DNA of 64,000 nucleotides, from positions 434,001 through 498,000 of the forward strand of contig CBDHFN010000002.1 in assembly GCA_965262605.1 (NCBI GenBank). Reading direction: 5' to 3'. Of the stretch, positions 15,676 through 25,100 are shown piece by piece. The notes below the pieces were generated by a model. That model was not told where the DNA came from. It worked only from the letters and a program-made list of their open reading frames with translations, and made no database searches. Source of the stretch: CBDHFN01 sp965262605 (lineage in GTDB: Bacteria > Pseudomonadota > Alphaproteobacteria > JASGCL01). Position numbers and translations under genes: made by a program. Positions within the stretch are counted from its first letter, which is position 1. The number at the start of each line of letters is the position of its first letter.

Positions 15676-17693
15676 GCGATTGAATTAATCGGGGTTTTAC
15701 CCAATAAATGCAGATTTTTATCATCAGATAAATCAAAATTAAAATCCCGACCCGTGCTTTTCTTTAATTGCGATTTTAACAAGCCTTGATTTTGCGCAAG
15801 CATGGATAAAATTTGCGGAGCTAATTGTTCAAAACTTACTTTAATCACCGAATTTGGGTTATCCGAACTAAACGATAAATTTGCGCCCGCAAAAATACCA
15901 TCACTCATTGTCATTTTCATGGTGAATTGATGCTTATCGGCAAATTCATGCAAGCTAATGCGGTTGGTAATCGTTTGAATTAATTGATAAAATTCTTGTT
16001 TATCCGCGGGCATATTTGCCAATATTTGCGCTTGTATCGGTTTCTCAATATCAATTTTGGAATGTATTTCATGGGTGTAAATGGGATTATTGGCTAATTT
16101 AGGCGCGTCAAGCATAATTTCTTCGTCTTGTTTTATCGTTTTTTGAGGCGAATTTTTGCGGGGCGATATTTTAGCCAAATTCATCATAACAAAGGGCGAA
16201 ATATTTTCCGATTCGGGGGAATTATGGCTAATATTTGTGGGTGATTCGGTTTTTTCTGGCGTTTTTGCATAAATTTGTGGTTGCGTTAAAAATTGATTGT
16301 CATTTTCAAATGGCATGGCAATTGCTGTTCCGATATCCGCATGATTTTGCAAAATATTATCCTTCGGGCGCATATTTTGATGCGGTAAATTAATTATAGT
16401 ATCTTCTTGCGCTTGCGATTCACCTAAAACAGCAAGCGGTTGGGCAACCACCAATTCAGGCTTATTATCCGTCAATATCGGCGAATTTTTGGCGGGGGCT
16501 TGATAAAAATTTTGTGCGCTATTTTGTGCGCTATTTTGTGCAAAATTTAATGCAGCATTTTTTGTGGTATCTTGCGCTTGATTATTGCTAAAATCTTTTG
16601 ATATATAAAGATTATTTGAATCTTTATCCGCAATATTTTTTGGCATCATCGGCAATATTTCGTCATGGTTATCATCAAGGATTTTTGGCGAATTTTGGGG
16701 TTTAATATCCGAAATATCGGGCATCGCAATTTTGCCTTGATTCAGAATATAGGTATTAATTTCGCTGGTTTTGGCATAAATATTTATGGCGGGTTTTTGC
16801 TTGCTAATCATTACTTCATTGCCGATAATTTCGTGTGGAATATCAGTATTGCGTTGTTTGTTAATAATTTTTTCGGGTATTTCGGGGGATTTATTCGGCG
16901 TATTTATTTTTGTTAAGGGCGCATTATCCAAAATTGCAGGCTTAATTTCGCTTAAAACACTCATATTATTTTGAATATTTTTAATGATTATCGGCGCATC
17001 TTGAATTGTTGATTGTTGTGCGGGCTTAACTTGCGGTTTTTCAATTGCTTGATTAAGGGTAATTTCGGGTGTTTCATTCGTGGTTAATATTACGGGGTTT
17101 GCACCGATATTTTGCTTGGCTAGTAATGGGGATAATATTTTTGCATCTGGTGCAATATCGTTGTTTTTGGGGGTAATATTTGTTTCTTGCGTGATTTTTG
17201 GCGTATCATTGGAGCTTGAATCATTATTATTCGCGCGGCTAAGTGCGGGAAATGATGAATCTTGGCTAATATTCGCTTGTTCTTTAGTTGCTAATTGCTG
17301 GGGACAATTATTACCAGTTGTATAAGCTTGGGGAATTTCTTGCATTGCCGTGGCAATTTCGCTTGGTATTAAATTATTCAGATTGGCAAATAAATCAGCA
17401 ATTCGCTTAAAATCGCTATCTTGCTTGGCGATTAATTCCAATACGGGGGTGATTTGTGCATTTAAAATTTGCGTATTATTTTCATTATTTAAAACAATAA
17501 GCAATTGTTGTTGGGCAAAATTTGTATCGCTTTGCAGAAATAAAATGTCAAAAATTTGCAATTTTTCGGCACTAAAAGGTAATTGCGCAAAATCTTGCAA
17601 ACTTGGGATATTAGCATTATTACTCGCTTGATTATTGCTTAAATCACCTTCATTATTGACAAAATTAGGGGTTAATAAATTAATTTCCGTCAT
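15672..17693 (-). CDS. SctP/FliK-like needle or hook length regulator
   Basis: A 673-residue protein, last in a four-gene operon. Residues 1-530 are low-complexity, rich in Asn, Pro, Ile, Gln and Ala (for example repeated NSAQN), as expected for a stretched molecular ruler. The last 120 residues form the only compact domain: FTMKMTMSDGIFAGANLSFSS, IKVSFEQLAPQILSMLAQNQGLLKSQLKK. This arrangement of alternating strands and helices matches the C-terminal substrate-switch domain of FliK, YscP and related proteins. Placement after a gatekeeper and a chaperone-like gene favours a non-flagellar type III system over flagella. The assignment rests on architecture and context, not close sequence identity. 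Confidence 0.6.
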   Translation of the reverse strand: MTEINLLTPNFVNNEGDLSNNQASNNANIPSLQDFAQLPFSAEKLQIFDILFLQSDTNFAQQQLLIVLNNENNTQILNAQITPVLELIAKQDSDFKRIADLFANLNNLIPSEIATAMQEIPQAYTTGNNCPQQLATKEQANISQDSSFPALSRANNNDSSSNDTPKITQETNITPKNNDIAPDAKILSPLLAKQNIGANPVILTTNETPEITLNQAIEKPQVKPAQQSTIQDAPIIIKNIQNNMSVLSEIKPAILDNAPLTKINTPNKSPEIPEKIINKQRNTDIPHEIIGNEVMISKQKPAINIYAKTSEINTYILNQGKIAMPDISDIKPQNSPKILDDNHDEILPMMPKNIADKDSNNLYISKDFSNNQAQDTTKNAALNFAQNSAQNSAQNFYQAPAKNSPILTDNKPELVVAQPLAVLGESQAQEDTIINLPHQNMRPKDNILQNHADIGTAIAMPFENDNQFLTQPQIYAKTPEKTESPTNISHNSPESENISPFVMMNLAKISPRKNSPQKTIKQDEEIMLDAPKLANNPIYTHEIHSKIDIEKPIQAQILANMPADKQEFYQLIQTITNRISLHEFADKHQFTMKMTMSDGIFAGANLSFSSDNPNSVIKVSFEQLAPQILSMLAQNQGLLKSQLKKSTGRDFNFDLSDDKNLHLLGKTPINSIA

Positions 17694-17695
17694 AT

Positions 17696-18049
17696 TTAGC
17701 TCCTATAGGGTGTAAAATTTTGTTGGTTAAGATTGCCCGTGCCCAAAAATTGCGTGAATTTTTGCAACCAATTTAAAAATTGCGCGCTTTCGTCATGGTC
17801 GGATATGGCAATAAAATTCACCACGAGTTTTTGGCTGGTGGTGCGTGATAATAAAATCCATTCGGGGTAGTCTTGGCGCATAATTTGTTGGGCGTTTTGC
17901 GGGGTTGCTGTGCCAAAATTTGCCATAAATTGAATTTTGTCATCAGCCAATATTAAAGTCCCCAATCCCCCAAGATTAAGGATATTATGCGCGTTAATGT
18001 CCAAATTATTCATGCCAAAATTTTCAAATATGCGTTGTATATCAAACAT
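17696..18049 (-). CDS. Type III secretion chaperone-like protein
   Basis: A 117-residue acidic-to-neutral protein with the alpha-beta-beta pattern of class I type III chaperones (CesT/SycN-like): an opening helix with FENFGMNNLDI, then strands GLGTLILADDKIQFMANF, LVVNFIAI and a closing helix SAQFLNWLQKFTQFLG. It directly abuts the gatekeeper gene (next base) and is 2 bp from the SctP-like gene. By analogy, it would bind the gatekeeper or the giant protein before export. Sequence similarity is too weak to be sure; context is the main support. Confidence 0.5.
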   Translation of the reverse strand: MFDIQRIFENFGMNNLDINAHNILNLGGLGTLILADDKIQFMANFGTATPQNAQQIMRQDYPEWILLSRTTSQKLVVNFIAISDHDESAQFLNWLQKFTQFLGTGNLNQQNFTPYRS

Positions 18050-19192
18050 TTAAGCCTCGTCTTCTAATTTTGCCCATTTATCCAATTCAACCTGCATCGG
18101 AATCATAATGCGCGATAATTGGTCGCGTCCGGCAAAGAAAAATTCGGGCAAAACAGCAATTATTTGTTTTAAATCATTCAAAAAAGGAATCGCAACCGCG
18201 GGGTCTTGCCCTTTAATATGGCTGGCAACGCCCTGTTCAAATGTATGGGGTTTATCCAAAAAAATTATTATCGCATGGGTTAATTTATTTTTATCTAATT
18301 TAAGGGCTGCGCCCAATATGTCTAAGCTTCGTTTCGCCAGCCTATCAATTGTTTTGCTAACTTCTTCTTTAATTTGGTGAAATAATTTTGCTAATTGCAG
18401 GCTTTGAATCGCGGAATGTAATTTTTCAGGTTCCATGCTGGGGCGTGGGGCGTTAATATCTTTGGTTGCGGCTTGTTCGCAAAAACTTACCCCGCGTTCA
18501 AAGCCGTCTACGCCAAAATTTTCAATTAACGCCGCCAAAGCGCTGTTAATGCCGCCACGATTATCAATGCGTTCTTGATAAAATTTTTGCAATTTTAAGA
18601 CTTCGCTTGCGTCTTTTTGCGCAAATTCAGACGAAATTTCAAAGCTATTAATGCCAGCACCAATTGCGGTCTGATTTTGATAAATATAATCTATGCGAAG
18701 TGATGCAGCATTGGCATTCGTGCCCATTAAATTATTTAAATGCCCTTTAATAATTAAATTATCCAATAAAGCTAAGCCAAGACTTTTATCGCCGCCGCAT
18801 GATTTTTGCAAAATTTCATGAAATTCTTGGGGCGTGGCGCGCCCTGATTGTAAATATTTATTAATTTCTTTCCAGCCATCAACAAATTGTTCGCTATCAG
18901 TTTGCCAAATCTCATGCACGCCTTGCAATAAATATTTGGCTAAGGCTTCGTGAATATCGGTTAATAACGACGGGTCTTCTTCGGATTTATTAATTTCGCG
19001 CCCTCTGTCCGAACCGCGCTCTTCGGCTAATTCAATCATTAAATCTTGAATATTTGGCACGGTGCCAATTTTTAAATTTTGAAAACTGCCTAAGGATTGT
19101 TCCGATTGTTGTTGCGATAAATCATCATGACTAATCATGTTTTTGGTTAATTCATGCGCCGAAAAAAACGAATGTTGCGAAATATTAGTCAT
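18050..19192 (-). CDS. Type III secretion gatekeeper SctW-like (YopN/InvE/HrpJ family)
   Basis: A 380-residue protein resembling the SctW/YopN/InvE gatekeepers, which control the order of translocator and effector export. After a disordered N-terminus is the HrpJ-type helical region (IQDLMIELAEERGSD, then LAKYLLQGVHEIWQTDSEQFVDGWKEINKYLQSG and GGDKSLGLALLDNLIIKG). The C-terminal 120 residues look TyeA-like and end with LPEFFFAGRDQLSRIMIPMQVELDKW. It begins 3 bp after the giant gene stops and runs straight into the chaperone-like gene. I saw no SctV, SctN or SctC in the window, so the rest of the apparatus must lie elsewhere. Confidence 0.65.
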   Translation of the reverse strand: MTNISQHSFFSAHELTKNMISHDDLSQQQSEQSLGSFQNLKIGTVPNIQDLMIELAEERGSDRGREINKSEEDPSLLTDIHEALAKYLLQGVHEIWQTDSEQFVDGWKEINKYLQSGRATPQEFHEILQKSCGGDKSLGLALLDNLIIKGHLNNLMGTNANAASLRIDYIYQNQTAIGAGINSFEISSEFAQKDASEVLKLQKFYQERIDNRGGINSALAALIENFGVDGFERGVSFCEQAATKDINAPRPSMEPEKLHSAIQSLQLAKLFHQIKEEVSKTIDRLAKRSLDILGAALKLDKNKLTHAIIIFLDKPHTFEQGVASHIKGQDPAVAIPFLNDLKQIIAVLPEFFFAGRDQLSRIMIPMQVELDKWAKLEDEA

Positions 19193-19195
19193 GGC

Positions 19196-22100
19196 TTAAC
19201 GAATGATATTGCGGTTAGTTTGGTTAATTTTTTCAATTCTATCTTGTAATGCTTGCACTAAGTTAGAACGATTTTCAACATATCGGTCAATTTCAATTTG
19301 TTTTAGCGAAATCGCGGTTTCAACATCCGCCGACAGATTTTTAAAACCAGTTTGCATTAAATCAATTTGATCTTTGCTGATTAAGCTATTCCATTCAGTT
19401 TTGCTAAACCCGCCTAATTTTTGTTGCCATTTACCGCCGATTGTTGCCATTGCGCTATTCACATCCCACCAAGCACTATTGGTGCTAAGCGTATAATCGG
19501 CGTTCGTATCAATGCCCAAAGTCGTGGCTAAACCCGTTTTCACGGCGGCATAATTAAAGAAATATAAATAAACATTCAAGCCTGAATATCTATTCGCGAT
19601 AAAGCTTGTAGGCATGGCGATAGCATTGCCGTCTTTGTCGGTAATGTCGTTAAATAAATTCGCGATGGCTTGATAATTAAATTCTAATTGCCCTGCTTTT
19701 GTATAATCGCTAGTTGGCGAATTATCATAGCTGCCGCCTAACATGCCACTTTGCCATGCCGAACATAAAACCGGCAGATTTTTTTCGGCTTTAATTTGAT
19801 AACCATTTATCCCGCCAAGCCAATTTTCCCCCGAAGCCGTCGCGACATAATTTTTAAACCCTAAAATCGCCGTATTTAATTTATTCATTAATTTTTTTTG
19901 ATTGCTAAGATTTTTCATATCGGTGATTAATTTATCAACTTTCGCCGTGGAACTATTGGCAAGGCGACCCGTCATTAAAGTAATAAAAGTTTGAAATGTG
20001 ACGAATGAATTGCCCCATTTAAATAATTTTTTATCCTCATCAAATGCGATGGCAACCGATGATTTTTGCACTTCTTCTATAAATCTTGCCGAAGTAAATT
20101 GTTCTAATTCCTTGTCAGTTTGCGATTCATCAATTTTGCTTAATACTAAGGCAGCCCCATTTTGCCCATAATATTGCAAATCGGCAATACCATTTTTACT
20201 GACAATTCCCAAAGATTCCAACGCATTATTAAGCGCGGTTTTATCGTTATTTGTGCCGCTGTTATATATTTGCTTAATCGTATCCATGGCAGATGATGGG
20301 CTGGTTTTGGTTAATAATTGATTGCCCGTTAAATCTTTAAATCCTGCTAAACCCAATATTTCTTGCATTGCGCCCCGCCCTGCTGGCGATAAATTGGCAA
20401 AAAAAGTTAATTTATTTTTGGTGGTGCTGGTAATTATCCCCGAATTTTGTAAGCCCGTTAATAATTGCGGTATTAAAGCGGGGTGGTCGGTTAAAAATGC
20501 CTGAACATTGCTGTTTTTAATGATATTTTGCGCATCACCGCTAAGGATAATGGCATTTTGATTAATTAAATTTAAGATACTGCTTGGTAAAGCCACAAAG
20601 ACGCCTAATTGATTCGCCAGCGTGCTATTGATTAAGCCGCTATCGCGAAGTTCATTAATTAACGCATTTTTCGCATCTAAATCCGTGCCAAGCATAATTT
20701 GCGCAATATTTGCTTGGTTTAACAAGGCGGCAATATTGACAAATGAACCGCCAGCGGGGGGAAATTGCATGAATTGGCGAATGATGGGGTTGCTGGTTTG
20801 GGTAAAGGCTAATAAAATCGGCGATAAATTCGCATCAACCACGCCAAATTGCACAAAGCAATTGATAATTTGTTTGCGCATATTTAAATCACCGCCACTT
20901 AGGGCAGTTGTTAAAATAGCGTCGCTTAAAAATTCGCTTTGGGTGTATTTTTGCACGGGATTCGTTGCGCATTTACTTGCCAAAACTTCACCGACTTGGT
21001 GCGGAATGGTTATATATTGCATAAGATTATTTTTATCATTTTCGCTGATATTTGCCGTAATTTTCAACAAATTAAATAAAATTTTATCTTGTTCTGTGTC
21101 ATTGGCGCAAAAAACGCGAAAATCGGCATTTTGCAATAAATCATTGGCGGAGCTTGGCAGGCTTGGGGATAATGAATCAAATTGGCTTTTAACAACGCTT
21201 GATGCTTGATTATACGCCAAAAGACTATTATGGCTGGCATCATTAATTAAGCCCGCTTGATATATGGCATTAATCAAATTTTGTGCCTGCATTGCACTTT
21301 GATTAAATAAAGATTTTATACTAGGTTTCGCCAGAATTTCATTAAAATTATATTGGGTTTTCGTGCCCACGCAACCATCAACCAAATCAAGCATGATATT
21401 TTGCAAATTTGATTGGGCGTGAATAAAATAACTAAGCGCCGATTCGGTATTTTGATTGGTTAAAATTCCATAATTATTTAACCCACCCAAAAGATTTTCG
21501 CGGGCATCTATATCAGATTGCGTAAAAATGGCGCGAATTTCGGTATTTTTACATAAATTCGTGAAATTATTGCCAAAGCTTGGCAAATTTATCAAAATAT
21601 TTTTAATATCACTGCTATAACTACACAGGTTATTTAATTGCGAAGCCGTGCTTGCGTCAATATAACCAAATCCGCGTAAAGCTTGAATTAAGTCAGTTTG
21701 TTCATTCGCATCATTGCCATTTAATACCGCATTTATTGCGTTATTGGCAAAAATATTTTGCGTGGTAAAGTTAGAATTGGTTGGGATTGAGCGCAAAATA
21801 ACTTTATTACCCACCGATGCGCTATCATATGCTTGAATTTTCGTATAAACCGAGGCATTAATGATGCTAAAATCCTTCAACCCCGTTAAAGATTTCGCTT
21901 TAACTTCGGGGCTTTGGCTGGTGATTAATTGATTAATCGCTTGGTTATTAAGCGCATCGGCAAAATTTAAAATATTGCCATCTTTGATAAGGCTTTTGAT
22001 ATTATTGGGTAAGGAAGCATAATTAATTAAGCCATCGCGCACGCTTGGCGTGATGAAATTATATTGCAATAACGCATCGCATAATTGCGCAATTTGCGCA

Positions 22101-25100
22101 TCATCGGTGGAATCGCAAATCGCGTTAATATCATAATTGGCAATGGCGCTACGCAAATCATAACTGCCGCCCGATGGGGTTTGTTTCAAAATATTTTTAA
22201 TAATTTGCGGCGCCGAAGCATAAACCGATAATTCGCTGGCAACCAATGAAGTAATATAATTAAATGATTTTAAACCATTAATTAACGATGTTTTTAATGA
22301 TAGTGAACCATTTTCAAAAATATCGCTGGCGGCGGGGTTTGCCAAAATACCCGCATAATTATAATATCCCGAAGGGGGGGCGGGAAATAAAATATCCTTA
22401 ACGGCTAAACTTGCCGCGGCATAAAAAATCGCTTGGTCGCGCCCAATTTGGCTGATAAGCCCAAAATCATATAATGCCGTAATAATTTTGCCTTGATTCG
22501 CAGCGTTATTCGTGGCGTGCAAAATATTATAAATTGCCGTATTGTCAAGGGCTTGATTGATATTACTATAAACCCCGCCAATAACCGAGCTTGATAAAAT
22601 GGCTTGAATATTCGCATCGCTTAGCGCATATTGATTTAACCGAAGAGCCGTTTGTGCGCTGATTAAGTTAAACCCAAGCAAGCTATTGGTTAATTGGCTT
22701 ATGATATTGGGCGATGAATTTTGATAAATTGCGGCAATATTTGGCATTTGCACTAATTGCGCGGCGGTGTATGTTTGCCCGATGGTTAAATTGCCAAGCG
22801 CGGTTTTAACGATGGGGTCGGCATTCGCGATGGAAATTAATTGCGCGTAAGTCTCCGCCGAAATTTGCCCAACTTGTTGTAATGCGGTCAATAACGAATT
22901 TTTTAAATTTAAATTCGTGCCGTTTAATATATTAGCAAGCCCGTTATTATCGGAATTTTGCAACGCCGTTGTCGTGGTATAATAACCAATTTGCGGGGGA
23001 TTTCGCAATATTGCGCGAACTTCATTGGGCGCGCCGATATAAGCGGATAATTTATCGGCTTCGCTTGGGCTTAAATAATTAAAACTGCGTAAATTGCTTA
23101 ATAAATTAGTTTTTTCGGTGCTATCCGCGCCATTGAGAATATTTAAAATATCCGTATTCGCCAAAGCAGAATAAAAATCATAACCCCCGCCCGCGGGGTT
23201 TTGCGTTAAAACATCGCGAATATTTTGCGATGCGAACGCATAAATATTTAATTTTTCTAAGGTGCTGGGGGTGATATAATAAAAACTTGCCAAAGCGTCC
23301 AAAAGATTTGTTTTGGCATCGCCATCAGTGCCTTGCAAAACTGCAAATATGCTGGTATTATTTATCGCTGATTGCAAGCTATATTGCCCACCCAATGGTG
23401 ATATTTTCATAATTTCTTTAAGATTCGCGGGTAAATTCGCGTATTTTTGTAATTGCGTCGCGATTTGTGCATTAATAATACCAAAATCTTCAAGCCCCGT
23501 AATTAATTGGCTGATTTGATTGGCGGGCAAGCTTGCCAAAGCTGCATCTAAACCATTAGAATCCGTGATGGCTTGATAAGGTGAACCATATGAACCACCA
23601 CTTGGCGGGTTATTAAGAATTGCGCGAATTTCATCGGACGCATTCGCGTAATTCATTAAGCTTAGGGCGCAAGCATCATTAATAATACCAAACTGATTAA
23701 GGGTTTCAATTAAATCTTGCTTATCGGTTAAACTGCCCGTTGTTAAAATTGCGCGAATTGTCGGGTTTTGCACAGCCGCAAAAAACGATAAATTGCCCCC
23801 GATTTTTAGGATATTTTGCACAGCAACCGAACTTTGGGCATATGATTGCAATTTTTGAATTTGGCTAGCATTCACGAATCCCATATCGCCCAACGCCGTA
23901 ATTAACGCGTTTTTATCGTTATTATCCGTGCCAGTAAAAATATCATTGGCATCACTATCATTAATAATATTATTTAAGGTCCAACCGCCAATTGGCGTGG
24001 TTTTTGTTAAAATAGTGCGCACTTGCGCGGGAGCATCGGCGATGGCTTGTAATTTTTGAGTGGTTTGCGCCGAAATTAAGCCAAAATCGGCTAAATTTGT
24101 CAAAGCTTGATGCTTTTGCGTGGTCGTGCCGTTATTTATCACGCTTAAAATATTGCTATTGCCAAGGGCTTGACTGACGGAAAATTGCGTCAGGGGTGGG
24201 TTGTTATAAATTAACCGCAACGCCGAAGGGGCGTGTCGGTATGATTGCAATTGCAATTTACATGAAGCCGAAATTAATCCAGAATTTTCAAGGGCAGTTA
24301 ACAATGATTCATAATCGCTTGGCGTGCCATTAGTTAAATTCGCCCGTAAATCTAAATTACCAATTGCCTCGCTATACGATAAAATATTATCCGAACCCCA
24401 ATTACACCCAGCAATAATAAGCCGTGCATTCGGGCTTGCGCTTGCGTAAGCGGTAAGCTGATTGCGCGTCGCGCCATTAATAAATCCGGCATCATTAAGC
24501 GCGTTAAATAAATCATTGCATTCACTGGTGCTTGATTGGTTAATAAACCCAACAATCGCGGGGTTTTGCAAAGCTGTTGCAAATGATAAATTGCTATTGG
24601 CGGGAATGCTTAGGATAATATTAGCAATATTACCCGTTGCCAAGGAATAAGCCGTAATTTGTGCGCGCATTTCGCTGGTTATATAACCAAATTGGCTTAA
24701 ACCATCAAGCAATTGTGATTTATCGCTGGCATTATTGGCTTGCAATATTTGATTAATATTGCTGTTTTGAATCGCTTGAGTGCTGGAAATAAATGGCGAA
24801 TTTGTTAAGCTTTGCAAACATTGGCGCACGGCGGCGCTGTAATTGGTAAAACCCTCGCATTGGGTTGCTTGGGTGCTGTTAATCATTTGAAATAATTGCA
24901 AGCTGTTGATAAATCCTGTGGCTTGATTCGTGCCCCAAATGCTGTTAATGCTCGCATCATGAATAACATCAAATGCGTTTAAGCTAACATCATCAATATG
25001 TTGATGAATAAAATTTTGCGTTGGGCTATTTAAATTGCCAAATGCGCTTAATAACGATAAATTTGTGCCAGAAATTAATCCAAATTGTTGCAAGACGCTG

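Noticed and set aside
15672..17693. Flagellar hook-length protein FliK as firm call
   Set aside because: The neighbours are type III gatekeeper and chaperone-like genes and no flagellar gene is nearby, so only a SctP/FliK-like call is justified.
20622..21209. 195-codon plus-strand frame opposite the giant gene
   Set aside because: Lies wholly antisense to repeat units and reads as low-complexity reversed repeat; no supporting signal.
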